Below, piece after piece: positions 17,138 to 26,113 of a stretch of 64,000 nt of DNA. Positions within the stretch are counted from its first letter, which is position 1; each line of letters begins with the position of its first letter. The notes under the pieces were generated by a model that saw only the letters and a list, made by a program, of their open reading frames with translations, did no database searches and was not told the origin of the DNA. The position numbers and the translations under genes were made by a program. This DNA is from Bradyrhizobium acaciae (GTDB lineage Bacteria > Pseudomonadota > Alphaproteobacteria > Rhizobiales > Xanthobacteraceae): contig NZ_JACMYK010000027.1 in assembly GCF_020889785.1 (NCBI RefSeq), positions 1 through 64,000 on the forward strand, read 5' to 3'.

Positions 17138-18019
17138 ATGGGATTACTCGACGGCAAGGTGGCGCTGATCACGGGCGCCGGCGGCGGACTCGGTGAAGCC
17201 TACGCAAAACTGTTTGCGCGCGAGGGCGCGGCCGTGGTGGTCAACGATCTCGGCGGCCCGCGCGACGGCTCGGGCTCCGACAAGTCGATGGCCGACAAGG
17301 TGGTCGACGCAATCAAGGCCGAGGGCGGCCGTGCGGTCGCCAACGGCGCCGATATCTCGACCTTGGCCGGCGGCCAGTCGGTGTTCGACGATGCGATCAA
17401 GCATTTCGGCCGCGCCGACATCCTGGTCAACAACGCCGGCATCCTGCTCGACGAGACCTTCCACAAGGCCAAGGAAGCCAACTGGGACAGAGTGATGAAG
17501 GTGCATCTCAAAGGCACCTTCTGCTGCACCCAGCCGGTGTTCAAATGGATGCGCGACAACGGGGGCGGCGTCATCGTCAACACGTCGTCGACGTCGGGCC
17601 TGATCGGCAATTTCGGCCAGACCAATTACGGCGCGGCCAAGGGTGGCATCTGGGGCCTCTCCAACGTGCTGGCGATCGAGGGCCGCAAGTACAACATCCG
17701 GATCTGGACGCTGGCGCCGGGCGCGCTGACCCGCATGACCGCGGACCTGCCGCGCTACAAGGAGAACCCGGGTGCGGCGCTCGGACCTGACGGCATCGCG
17801 CCGGCCGTGCTCTACATGGTCAGCGACCTGTCGGGTGACCAGACCGGCAAGGTGCTCGGCGTCTCGGGTCCGCGCGGCGTCCGCGAGATGCGGATGATGG
17901 AAATGGAAGGCTGGACGCCGCCATTCACCGGGTGGAAGGCTGAGGATATCGTCACCCACGCCAACGAAATCTTCTTCTCGGAGGACGAGATCAAGAAGTC
18001 GGCGCGGCGGTTCAAGTAA
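17138..18019 (+). CDS. SDR family 3-hydroxyacyl-CoA dehydrogenase (MFE-2 type)
   Basis: A 293-residue short-chain dehydrogenase. NAD(P) motif TGAGGGLGEAYA, NNAG, active-site serine region NTSSTSGL and the YxxxK pair in NYGAAKGG are visible. The start MGLLDGKVALITG and the segment VVNDLGGPRDGSGSD are typical of the (R)-3-hydroxyacyl-CoA dehydrogenase domain of peroxisomal-type multifunctional enzymes. It oxidises the product of the upstream MaoC hydratase. CGGAGAAACAACC precedes the ATG. Confidence 0.92.
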   Translation: MGLLDGKVALITGAGGGLGEAYAKLFAREGAAVVVNDLGGPRDGSGSDKSMADKVVDAIKAEGGRAVANGADISTLAGGQSVFDDAIKHFGRADILVNNAGILLDETFHKAKEANWDRVMKVHLKGTFCCTQPVFKWMRDNGGGVIVNTSSTSGLIGNFGQTNYGAAKGGIWGLSNVLAIEGRKYNIRIWTLAPGALTRMTADLPRYKENPGAALGPDGIAPAVLYMVSDLSGDQTGKVLGVSGPRGVREMRMMEMEGWTPPFTGWKAEDIVTHANEIFFSEDEIKKSARRFK

Positions 18020-18032
18020 GGACAGACAGATG

Positions 18033-18069
18033 CCATTCCGGCGCGATGCGCGGCATCGGGCCGGAATGG
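18033..18069. repeat. Perfect inverted repeat, stem-loop
   Basis: CCATTCCGGC (18033-18042) and GCCGGAATGG (18060-18069) pair exactly around a 17-base loop, directly after the SDR stop. A second weaker inverted pair follows (CTTCCGGATGCGC / GCGCAGCCGGAA, about 18099-18124). Probably a REP-like element or terminator. Confidence 0.6.
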
Positions 18070-18164
18070 ATGACCCGCGACCGGGGGTAGGGAGGGGCTT
18101 CCGGATGCGCAATGGCGCAGCCGGAAATGAGGCTGTATAGAGGGCGGAAACAGACGAGGCACCC

Positions 18165-19121
18165 ATGACCAAACTCACCGCCCAGGCCGCAGGAACCTTC
18201 GCGATCGCGCCGACCCCGTTCCACGACGACGGCCGCATCGACGAGGCGTCGATCGATCGGCTGACCGATTTCTACACCGAGGTCGGCTGCGACGGCGTCA
18301 CGGTGCTGGGCATCCTGGGCGAGGCGCCGAAGCTCGATGCCGCGGAGGCCGAGCAGGTCGCGCTGCGCTTCGTCAAGCGCGCCAAGAAGCTGCAGGTGAT
18401 CGTCGGCGTCTCGGCGCCGGGCTATGCCACGATGCGCTCGCTGGCGAAGAAGTCGATGGATGCGGGCGCCGCCGGCGTCATGATCGCGCCGCCGCCGCAT
18501 CTGCGCACCGACGACCAGATCATTGGCTATTTCAAGCAGGCGCAGGAAGCGATCGGCGACGATATTCCCTGGGTGCTGCAGGACTACCCACTGACGCTGA
18601 CCGTCGTGTTCACGCCCGCCGTGATCCGCAAGATCGTGATGGATTCGCCGTCCTGCGTGATGCTCAAGCACGAGGACTGGCCGGGGCTGGAGAAGATCTC
18701 GACCCTGCGCAATTTCCAGAAGGACGGCTCGCTGCGGCCGCTGTCGATCCTGGTCGGCAATGGCGGCCTGTTCCTCGATTTCGAGATGGAGCGCGGCGCC
18801 GACGGCGCGATGACGGGCTATGCCTTCCCTGAGCTCCTGATCGACGTCGTCAATCTCTCCAAGGCCGGCAAGCGTGATGCCGCGCACGATCTGTTCGACG
18901 CGCATCTGCCGCTGATCCGCTACGAGCAGCAGCCCGGCGTTGGCCTCACCGTGCGCAAATACGTGCTGCAGAAGCGCGGCATCATTTCCTCCAGCGCCCA
19001 GCGCAAGCCCGGTGCTGTGATCACGCCGCAGGCGAAGGCCGAGGTCGACTATCTGCTCTCCCGCGTGGCGCGCGTTGACCGCCGTGCCAATCTGCAACCA
19101 CAATCCAGCGCCGCAGGCTAA
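18165..19121 (+). CDS. Dihydrodipicolinate synthase/N-acetylneuraminate lyase family aldolase
   Basis: A 318-residue class I aldolase of the DapA superfamily. The Schiff-base lysine is K168 (VMLKHEDW) and the catalytic tyrosine Y141 (LQDYP). The usual GTTGE motif is replaced by GILGEA, so it is unlikely to be the lysine-biosynthetic enzyme itself. Located at the end of the acyl-CoA gene run; substrate is probably a 2-oxo acid adduct but is unknown. The Nudix gene starts 3 bases after its stop. Confidence 0.87.
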   Translation: MTKLTAQAAGTFAIAPTPFHDDGRIDEASIDRLTDFYTEVGCDGVTVLGILGEAPKLDAAEAEQVALRFVKRAKKLQVIVGVSAPGYATMRSLAKKSMDAGAAGVMIAPPPHLRTDDQIIGYFKQAQEAIGDDIPWVLQDYPLTLTVVFTPAVIRKIVMDSPSCVMLKHEDWPGLEKISTLRNFQKDGSLRPLSILVGNGGLFLDFEMERGADGAMTGYAFPELLIDVVNLSKAGKRDAAHDLFDAHLPLIRYEQQPGVGLTVRKYVLQKRGIISSSAQRKPGAVITPQAKAEVDYLLSRVARVDRRANLQPQSSAAG

Positions 19122-19124
19122 ATA

Positions 19125-19925
19125 ATGACCGAGATCGTTGCTCCGCGCCTTGCCTCAACTGTGCTCTTGCTGCGCGACGGCGCCTCGTCACGCGAGATCG
19201 AAGTCTTCATGATGGTTCGCCATCACCAGATCGAGTTCAATTCGGGGGCGCTGGTATTTCCGGGCGGCAGCGTCGACAAGAACGACAAAGAGATCGCCGC
19301 CGATCCCGCGCTCTATTCGGGCGGCGAAGGGCTCGACGGCGACGCGCTCGGTTTCCGCATCGCGGCGATCCGCGAAACCTTCGAAGAGAGCGGCATCCTG
19401 CTGGCGCGGCCGCAGGGCTCGAAGGATCTGGTCGACGCCGGGCGTGCGAACGAGATCGCCACCGCGCATCGTGCGGCGTTGAACGAAGGCAAGATCACCT
19501 TCCTCAAGGTGCTGACCGACAACGGCATCGTGCTCGCGCTCGACGAGCTCGTGCCCTATGCACACTGGATCACGCCGGAGGGCATGCCGAAGCGCTTCGA
19601 CACCTGGTTCTTCCTGGCCGCAGCGCCCCCCGAGCAGCTCGGCGCCCATGACGGCAAGGAATCGACCGATTCGATCTGGGTGTCGACGCGCGAAGCGCTG
19701 GAAGGCGGCGAGACCGGCCGCTTCAAGCTGCCATTCCCGACCACGCGCAACCTGATCAAGCTCGGCAAGCAGCCGAGCGTCGGCGCCGCGCTCGCCGACA
19801 GCAAGGGCAAATCGATCGTCGCCGTGATGCCGGTGATGACCAAGACCGCCTCCGGCCGTCAGCTTCGCATTCCCAAGGAAGCCGGCTACGACGGCGAGGT
19901 GTTCGACGTCGGTGCGATGGGCTAG
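19125..19925 (+). CDS. Nudix hydrolase
   Basis: A 266-residue Nudix protein with the core RETFEESGILLARP (REUxEExGU part of the box) and the preceding region LVFPGGSVDKND. Its length and the sequence PYAHWITPEGMPKRFDTWFFLA suggest the CoA-pyrophosphatase-like NUDT19 branch. If so it may hydrolyse acyl-CoAs released by the neighbouring pathway; this is inference. Its ATG lies 3 bases after the upstream stop (TAAATAATG), so it is in the same operon. A palindromic repeat follows. Confidence 0.87.
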   Translation: MTEIVAPRLASTVLLLRDGASSREIEVFMMVRHHQIEFNSGALVFPGGSVDKNDKEIAADPALYSGGEGLDGDALGFRIAAIRETFEESGILLARPQGSKDLVDAGRANEIATAHRAALNEGKITFLKVLTDNGIVLALDELVPYAHWITPEGMPKRFDTWFFLAAAPPEQLGAHDGKESTDSIWVSTREALEGGETGRFKLPFPTTRNLIKLGKQPSVGAALADSKGKSIVAVMPVMTKTASGRQLRIPKEAGYDGEVFDVGAMG

Positions 19926-19929
19926 CGTT

Positions 19930-20039
19930 ATCCGTCATCCTGAGGTGCGCGCTCTTGCGCGCCTCGAAGGATGTACGGCCCGGCTGGTGGCCGTCGACCC
20001 TTCGAGGCTCGCTCCGCTCGCACCTCAGGGTGACGGATC
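19930..20039. repeat. Palindromic repeat family D
   Basis: Outer arms ATCCGTCATCCTGAGGTGCG and CGCACCTCAGGGTGACGGAT, inner arms CGCCTCGAAGGATG and CGACCCTTCGAGGC. This is a well-formed, long imperfect palindrome of the type common between genes in Bradyrhizobium; it closes the acyl-CoA gene run. Confidence 0.8.
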
Positions 20040-20077
20040 ACTCCCTTCACACTTCGGTCAACACTGAAACATCATCG

Positions 20078-20121
20078 GCTACCATCTTGGTAGCTTCCGT
20101 CTCAATCACCGAGACGGAAGC
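20078..20121 (+). promoter_or_regulatory. Two adjoining hairpins covering the ribosome binding site of the EamA gene
   Basis: Hairpin 1: GCTACC (20078-20083), loop ATCTT, GGTAGC (20089-20094). Hairpin 2: GCTTCCGTCTC (20093-20103), loop AATCACC, GAGACGGAAGC (20111-20121), an exact 11-bp stem. The arms share bases 20093-20094. The only Shine-Dalgarno-like sequence for the ATG at 20129 is GGAAG (20116-20120), which is buried in hairpin 2. A translational switch is inferred; a DNA operator palindrome is the alternative. Confidence 0.5.
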
Positions 20122-20128
20122 GCAGCCC

Positions 20129-21034
20129 ATGACCACGCCCCGCCAGCCCAACATGGCCTTCGAGCTGGCGCTGCTGCTCGCGCTCGCCACGCTCTGGGGC
20201 GGCTCCTACACGTTCATCAAGCTCGGCGTCGCGACCATCCCGCCGATCACGCTGATCGCGGCGCGCACCGCGATCGCGGGGGTCTTGCTGCTCGTCATCA
20301 TGCGGATGCGCGGCGTGACGATGCCGACCGATGGTGCGACCTGGCGGCGCTTCATCTTCCAGGCCTGTCTCAACAGCGTGATCCCGTGGACGCTGATCGC
20401 CTGGGGCGAGCGCTTCGTCGATGCCGGGCTCGCCACCATCCTCAATTCGGCCTCGCCGATCTTCACCTTCCTGTTCACCGTCGCGATCACCCGCCACGAG
20501 GCCGCGAGCCCGCGGAAGCTGTTCGGGGTGATCGCCGGTATGACTGGGATCTGTCTGATCGTGGGCGTCGAGGCATTCCGCGATCTCGGGGAGGGGATCG
20601 TGGCCGAGGTCGCGATCGTTGCCGCCACCATCTGTTACGCCTGCGCCGCGATCTTCAGCCGCGGCTTCAAGGGGCTCGATCCGATGGCGCCGGCAGCCGG
20701 CTCGCTGATCGCGGGCGCTGCGATGCTGATTCCCCTCAGCCTTGCCGTCGAACGGCCCTGGACGCTAGCGCCGTCGGCGAGCTCGCTCGCTGCATTGCTG
20801 GCGCTTGCGGTGTTCTCGACCGCGATCGCCTTCGTGATCTACTTCCGTCTGATCCAGACCCTGGGTTCGGTCGGCACCACCGCACAGGCCTATCTGCGGG
20901 TGCCGATCGGGGTTGCGCTCAGCGTCGCTCTTCTGGGCGAGCGGCTGAGCCCGACCGCGTGGATCGGGCTGGCCTGTGTCGTGATCGGCGTCGCCGCGAT
21001 GACGATTCCTGCGCGAAGGGTTGCCGCCGCCTGA
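20129..21034 (+). CDS. EamA/DMT family transporter
   Basis: A 301-residue protein with ten hydrophobic helices arranged as two EamA repeats; conserved marks are LATLWGGSYTFIKLGV in helix 1 and LLGERLSPTAWIGLACVVIGV in the last repeat. Members export amino acids, purines or other metabolites. The ATG at 20129 starts the conserved N-terminus; the open frame extends upstream but lies in a repeat and hairpin region. The 3' end of the gene is the first unit of a 49-bp tandem repeat that runs past the stop. Confidence 0.88.
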   Translation: MTTPRQPNMAFELALLLALATLWGGSYTFIKLGVATIPPITLIAARTAIAGVLLLVIMRMRGVTMPTDGATWRRFIFQACLNSVIPWTLIAWGERFVDAGLATILNSASPIFTFLFTVAITRHEAASPRKLFGVIAGMTGICLIVGVEAFRDLGEGIVAEVAIVAATICYACAAIFSRGFKGLDPMAPAAGSLIAGAAMLIPLSLAVERPWTLAPSASSLAALLALAVFSTAIAFVIYFRLIQTLGSVGTTAQAYLRVPIGVALSVALLGERLSPTAWIGLACVVIGVAAMTIPARRVAAA

Positions 21035-21137
21035 GGCCATCGCCGCGATGACGATTCCTGCGCGACGGGTCGCTACCGCCTGAGGTCGTCGCCGCGACGG
21101 CGATTCCGGCGCGTAGGGTCGCCGCGGCCCGAAGTTT
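20991..21137. repeat. Three tandem copies of a 49-bp unit spanning a gene end
   Basis: Units beginning TCGCCGCGATGACGATTCC recur at 20991, 21040 and 21089 (the third diverged). Unit 1 encodes the last residues of the EamA protein and its stop; units 2 and 3 lie after it. Since 49 is not a multiple of three, duplication did not lengthen the protein. Confidence 0.8.
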
Positions 21138-21324
21138 CGTCCGCCGAACAGCATCAGGACGCCGGCGTCCCGCCGGACCGAGGCCGAAGGCCTGTACCGG
21201 AATCGGTCACCGGCGGCCCCTCCGGGTGACACCGGTCACACCGCCGGCCGGGCCCTTCAGCATGTTTCCCCAACGCCCGTAATTTCCCGTATATTGGGGC
21301 GCATTGGACCCCGGCCTCGATGAC

Positions 21325-24006
21325 ATGACCGCTGAATTGCCGCCGAATTCGCAAGCGCCGCGCGCGTTCTCCCTCTCTATTGGCCAGCTCACGTTCGGCA
21401 GCTTCCTGCTGGTGCTGGCTGTGATCATCGTCACATCTACGGCCAGCGTGATCGCGATTCGCCACATCGATACGACCTTCGCCGAGCTGCAGCGGCTGCA
21501 AAGCGTCGGCGACATTGCCGAGGATATCGACCGTCGCACCAACGAGCTGAGGTTGGCGGCGCGGGACTTCGTCACGGAGCCCGGCAACCAGTCCGCCCAG
21601 GTCGCTCAGGCGGCCCAGTCGCTGAGCGAGATCCTGAAGAAGACCCGCATCGAGCTGGCGCCCGAGCAACAGGACATGATCGACGGCGTCACCCAGCGGC
21701 TGGCGACCTATCGCAGCGGGATCGAGCGCATCTCGGCGCTGCTCAGCCGCCGCGCGGAGATTGTCGCCGGGCTGCCGCCGCTGCGCGACGCCTTCGACAA
21801 GGCGCTCGCCGAGAGCAACGATGCGGCGCTGGCGAACACGCTGTCGCGGATACAGAGCGGCATTGCCACCGCGCTGCTGGCGCACAACACGTCCGCGGCC
21901 GAGCATGCCGCGCAAAGCATGCGGGCGATGACCATCGCCGATCCGACCCTGCGCAGCGCGGTCGACAATTATGCCGAGGCGATCAGCGCGATTTCGGTGC
22001 GCGAGGGCCAGATCGCCGACATCGACCGCGAAGTGCTCGGCGCCGAGGGCCGGCTGATCCAGAAGGTGACCGAGCTGTTGCGCGAACTCAGCTCCCGTCG
22101 CGGCCATGTGCTGTCGCGCGATTTTGCGCGGACGCTGGCTGAAGCAAAATGGCAGAGCATCGTGCTCGGCACGGCGGGCGTGCTGATCGGCCTGTTCGCC
22201 TCGGTGCTGGTGGTTCGACGCACCGTCCGGCCGCTCGCCAGGATCGCCGGCTCGATCCGCAAGGTCGCGGGCGGCGAGAAGAGCGCCTTCATTCCCGGAG
22301 CCGACCTCGACAACGAGATCGGCGACATCGCGCGCGCCGCCGAGGTGTTCCGCCAGACCCTGGTCGACGCCGACAGCGCGCGCGAGGCGGCGTTACGCGC
22401 GCTCGCCGAGCAGCGGCTCGCAGAAGAGAGCTACCACAAGCTGTTTGAGGCGTCGGTCGACGGCATCTATGTCACCACGCCGGGCGGCACGCTGCTCAAC
22501 GCCAATCCGGCGCTGGCGCGGATGATGGGCTATGCCACGCCGCAGGACCTGATCAACGGCATCGACGACATCGCAACTACCGTCTATGTCGATCCGGCGG
22601 CACGCGAGCAATACATGCAGTTGATGCAGCGCGACGGCACGGTGCGCGACTACGAGTATCAGGTCCGTTCGCGCGACGGCACCGTGCTGTGGTTGTCGGA
22701 TTCCGCAACCGTCGTGCGCAACGACGAGGGCGAGGTGATCCGCTACGAAGGCACGGTGCGCGATATCACCGACCAGAAGCGCGCCGAAGACGCGATCGCC
22801 GAAGGCCGGCGGCTGTTGCAGATGGTCATCGACACGGTGCCCGCCGTCATCAACGTCAAGGACCACGACCTGCGCTACGTGCTGATGAACCGCTACATGG
22901 CGGGGATCTTCGGTATCGAGCCGCAGGACGCGATCGGCCAGACCACCGCCGAGCTGATGGCGCGCTACGGCGCCGCCAAGACCGACGAGAACGACAAGCG
23001 CGTGCTGTCGGCGCGCCGCGAACTTGGCTTCTACGAAGAAGAGTACAAGGACGCCGCCGGCAACATGCGGCAATGGCTGGTCAACAAGCTGCCGATCCTC
23101 GATGCGCATGGCGACATTGAGAACATCGTCACGGTCGCGCTCGATATCGGCGATCGCAAGCGATCCGAGCAGGAGATGCGCAAGGCGAGGGATTCCGCGG
23201 AAGCCGCGCTGCGCAATCTCCGGGAAACCCAGAATTCGCTGATCGAGGCCGAGAAGCTCGCCGCCCTCGGCCGCCTGGTGGCCGGAGTCGCCCACGAGGT
23301 CAACAACCCCGTCGGCATCAGCCTGACGGTAGCGTCCGCGCTGGAGCGCAAGACCGCGATTTTCGGCGCTCAGGTCGAACGCGGCGACCTCAGGCGCTCG
23401 AGCCTCAACGACTTCCTCAACACCGCGCGCGATGCCTCGTCGCAGCTGGTCGCCAATCTCAACCGTGCCGCAGAACTGATCCAGTCGTTCAAGCAGGTTG
23501 CCGCCGACCGCAACTATTCAGACCAGCGCACCTTCGATCTCGGCGATCTCACCGAGCAGGTGGTGATGAGTCTGCGGCCCGGCCTGCGCAAGCACAATCT
23601 GACGCTCAACGTCGACTGCGAGCCGAACCTGATCATGAATTCCTATCCGGGACCGTACGGCCAGGTGCTGACCAATCTGTTCCTCAACGCAGTCGCGCAT
23701 GCGTTTCCGGACGGCAAGGCCGGCGAGGTCGAGATCCAGGTTCACGCGTCCGGCGGCGACAATGTCGAGGTGATCTTCGCCGATAATGGCTGCGGCATGA
23801 GCATCGATGTCCGCCGCCGCGCCTTCGACCCGTTCTTCACGACGCGGCGCGATCAGGGCGGCACCGGGCTCGGCCTGCACATCGTCTATAGCATCGTCAC
23901 CAACCGCCTCGGCGGGCGGCTCTCGCTCGATTCCGCGCCGGGCCACGGCACGCGGATCCAGATGATCCTGCCGCGGGTCGCGCCGCTGGAGCAGGCCGCG
24001 GAGTAG
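21325..24006 (+). CDS. Membrane PAS sensor histidine kinase
   Basis: An 893-residue kinase. In order: cytoplasmic tail, TM1 (LTFGSFLLVLAVIIVTS), a periplasmic helical bundle of about 240 residues, TM2 (SIVLGTAGVLIGLFASVLVV), HAMP (RPLARIAGSIRKVAGGEK), two PAS domains (first FEASVDGIYVTTPGGTLLNAN, second IDTVPAVINVKDHDLRYVLMN), HisKA-like segment with H657 (GVAHEVNNPVG), and HATPase_c with DNGCGMS, FDPFFTTR and GTGLGLHIVYSIV. ATG at 21325 is preferred over a TTG 21 bases earlier. No response regulator is adjacent, so the partner is elsewhere. Signal unknown. Confidence 0.92.
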   Translation: MTAELPPNSQAPRAFSLSIGQLTFGSFLLVLAVIIVTSTASVIAIRHIDTTFAELQRLQSVGDIAEDIDRRTNELRLAARDFVTEPGNQSAQVAQAAQSLSEILKKTRIELAPEQQDMIDGVTQRLATYRSGIERISALLSRRAEIVAGLPPLRDAFDKALAESNDAALANTLSRIQSGIATALLAHNTSAAEHAAQSMRAMTIADPTLRSAVDNYAEAISAISVREGQIADIDREVLGAEGRLIQKVTELLRELSSRRGHVLSRDFARTLAEAKWQSIVLGTAGVLIGLFASVLVVRRTVRPLARIAGSIRKVAGGEKSAFIPGADLDNEIGDIARAAEVFRQTLVDADSAREAALRALAEQRLAEESYHKLFEASVDGIYVTTPGGTLLNANPALARMMGYATPQDLINGIDDIATTVYVDPAAREQYMQLMQRDGTVRDYEYQVRSRDGTVLWLSDSATVVRNDEGEVIRYEGTVRDITDQKRAEDAIAEGRRLLQMVIDTVPAVINVKDHDLRYVLMNRYMAGIFGIEPQDAIGQTTAELMARYGAAKTDENDKRVLSARRELGFYEEEYKDAAGNMRQWLVNKLPILDAHGDIENIVTVALDIGDRKRSEQEMRKARDSAEAALRNLRETQNSLIEAEKLAALGRLVAGVAHEVNNPVGISLTVASALERKTAIFGAQVERGDLRRSSLNDFLNTARDASSQLVANLNRAAELIQSFKQVAADRNYSDQRTFDLGDLTEQVVMSLRPGLRKHNLTLNVDCEPNLIMNSYPGPYGQVLTNLFLNAVAHAFPDGKAGEVEIQVHASGGDNVEVIFADNGCGMSIDVRRRAFDPFFTTRRDQGGTGLGLHIVYSIVTNRLGGRLSLDSAPGHGTRIQMILPRVAPLEQAAE

Positions 24007-24055
24007 GCGGGCCGGGCGTCCGTCCGAGCCCAATCTCCATCATCCAAGCTGCGGT

Positions 24056-25426
24056 CTATCGCTTTGTCTCGCTGGCAAGCAGGTTCTTGTAGACTTTCCC
24101 GCCCTTCATGATGACCACAAAGCTCTTCGCGGGATCTTCGACCAGCTTGATGTTGTCGATCGGATTGCCGTCGACGAGCAGCAGGTCGGCCAGCGCCCCT
24201 TCCTCCACGACGCCGAGCTTGCCGGGATATGGATTTCGCAGGCCGGATAGAGTCAGAAGCTCGGCATTCGTCGATGTTGCCATGATCAATGCCTCGGCCG
24301 GCGTATACCAGCGAGTGAGGCTGGCCAGCATCGCGCCTTGCCGGTCCGCCAGCGCCTTCGAGAACAGGATGTCGGTGCCGAACGCGGTCTTGAGTCCATA
24401 TTTCTTGGCGAGCGCATAGACCCGGTCGGTTCCCGCAACCACTTGCCGCAGCTTCTCCTGCTCCGCGGGCCCGAGGCCGCTTGCGCCGGTCAGATCGAGA
24501 AAGGGTTGCGTGCTCAACCAGATTCCTTTCTCGGCCATCAGTCGGGCCGTCGCGTCGTCCATCAGGTGCCCATGCTCGATGCACCTGACACCGGCCGCGA
24601 TCGACCGCTGGATCGCAACCGACGTGTAGGCATGCGTGGCGACATAGGTGCCCCAGTTCGTGGCCGCTTCGACAGCGGCGCGCAGCTCGGGCTCGGTGAA
24701 CGTGGACACGTCGATTGGACTGAACGGCGACGCCACGCCGCCGCCGGCGGTGAGCTTGACCTGTGAGGCCCCTTGCATGAGTTGCTCTCGTGCCCGCACG
24801 CGAACCTCATCCGGACTGTCCGCAATCATGCTGCCGCCGATTTTTTCCATGCGGCTGAGCATGCCGCCGATCGTGCGTGGCAGATCAGACAATTGCCGGA
24901 AATCGCCATGGCCGCCGGTGATCGAGATCACCGCGCCGGATGGATAGATACGTGGACCGGCCACGAGATCCTCGTCGATGGCTCGCTTGAGCCCAAAGGT
25001 CGGTCCGCCCATGTCGCGAACGGTGGTGAAGCCCCGCATCAGCGTGTCGGTCGCTTCGGCGGCCGCCAGCAGATTGTTGTAGCCGACGTCCCCGGCGATC
25101 GCAGACGCCGGCGTTGGGCGCACCAGCATCGCATGCCAATGTGCGTCGATAAGTCCGGGCATCAGGACGCGTTCGCCACCTTCGATCACCCGAGCATCGA
25201 CTGTGATCGCCGCAGCCGAAATCTTCTCGATCTTGTTGTTCCTGACGAGAACGTTGGACGGCGCGGAGAGCGCGCTGTTCTTTCCGTCGAAAATGCGAAC
25301 GTTCCGGAACAGGATCGCGGTGTCCTGTTGCGCCAGCGCGGCAGGCCCGACGCCGAGACTGGTTCCGATCGCGGCGAGCAGCGCGAAAACTCCGACGAGT
25401 CCACCCGGTGTTCTCAAACCTGACAT
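24056..25426 (-). CDS. Exported metal-dependent amidohydrolase
   Basis: A 456-residue protein with a signal-like N-terminus (GLVGVFALLAAIGTSLGVGPAALAQ). Amidohydrolase metal ligands are visible as DAHWHAM (HxH), VKLTAGGG (carboxylated lysine candidate), THAYT, EHGH and FGTDILF. The set fits the imidazolonepropionase-like/prolidase (Xaa-Pro, Sgx9260-like) branch acting on small amides or peptides in the periplasm. It follows the HdeD gene by 99 bases on the same strand and may be the last gene of that unit. The start ATG (25426) lies just before the signal peptide; the open frame extends further upstream without a ribosome binding site. Confidence 0.87.
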   Translation of the reverse strand: MSGLRTPGGLVGVFALLAAIGTSLGVGPAALAQQDTAILFRNVRIFDGKNSALSAPSNVLVRNNKIEKISAAAITVDARVIEGGERVLMPGLIDAHWHAMLVRPTPASAIAGDVGYNNLLAAAEATDTLMRGFTTVRDMGGPTFGLKRAIDEDLVAGPRIYPSGAVISITGGHGDFRQLSDLPRTIGGMLSRMEKIGGSMIADSPDEVRVRAREQLMQGASQVKLTAGGGVASPFSPIDVSTFTEPELRAAVEAATNWGTYVATHAYTSVAIQRSIAAGVRCIEHGHLMDDATARLMAEKGIWLSTQPFLDLTGASGLGPAEQEKLRQVVAGTDRVYALAKKYGLKTAFGTDILFSKALADRQGAMLASLTRWYTPAEALIMATSTNAELLTLSGLRNPYPGKLGVVEEGALADLLLVDGNPIDNIKLVEDPAKSFVVIMKGGKVYKNLLASETKR

Positions 25427-25525
25427 ATCCGATCTCCGCCACAGTCGGTATCCGGCGCCGGATTCCCAATCCTTCCGTGAAGGAGGGAGGCCGGCGCTAT
25501 CGCGCATCGATGAGTTGGCGGGCCG

Positions 25526-26089
25526 CTACGCGGGCTTGGCGGCAGGCTGCCAGGCGTAGGTCAACCATCCGATGCCGTGGGAGAGAAGATCGATGCCCAG
25601 CAGCATTCCGAGCACCCACAGCCCCGTTGCCGGAAATCCCGTCAGGATGATCAGGCCGGCCAGGATGCCGAACGCCCCTGACGCCATCATGATCCAGCCG
25701 GCCTGTTGCCGATGGCCGATGCCGATCAGCACGCGGACGAAGCCAGAGACAAGCAGCATCAGGCCGAGCACATAGGTCAGGATCAACGCGCCGGTCACCG
25801 GTTGGCTCAGGAGGACGACGCCGGCCGCAACATAAAGGGCTCCGAGCAGCAACTGCCACACGAAACCTCCCCATCCCTTGGTCCAGAAGGCGTGCACGAT
25901 CTCGAAGCCGCCGGCGAAGATCGCTGTCCAGCCGATGAAGATGGCACTGATGACGGTGAAGAACACGACGTCCCCGAGCACCAGCAGGCCCGCGGCGATC
26001 ATCGCGATCCCGAGCAGAATACGCGCCCACAGAGGCGGTGTCGGCAGGCCCGTCAGGCCCGCCGTCGAACTGTTGTCATAGGTCGTCAT
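25526..26089 (-). CDS. HdeD family acid-resistance membrane protein
   Basis: A 187-residue protein with six hydrophobic helices; the patterns LLGIAMIAAGLLVLGDVVFFTVISA, GWTAIFAGGFEIVHAFW and LLLGIDLLSHGIGWLTYAW are characteristic of the HdeD/DUF308 family. In Escherichia coli HdeD protects dense cultures from acid. AAGGAGG stands directly before the ATG, and the MFS gene ends only 24 bases upstream, so the two are co-transcribed. Confidence 0.9.
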   Translation of the reverse strand: MTTYDNSSTAGLTGLPTPPLWARILLGIAMIAAGLLVLGDVVFFTVISAIFIGWTAIFAGGFEIVHAFWTKGWGGFVWQLLLGALYVAAGVVLLSQPVTGALILTYVLGLMLLVSGFVRVLIGIGHRQQAGWIMMASGAFGILAGLIILTGFPATGLWVLGMLLGIDLLSHGIGWLTYAWQPAAKPA

Positions 26090-26113
26090 GTCGTCCTCCT
26101 TGCGGACCTCCGG

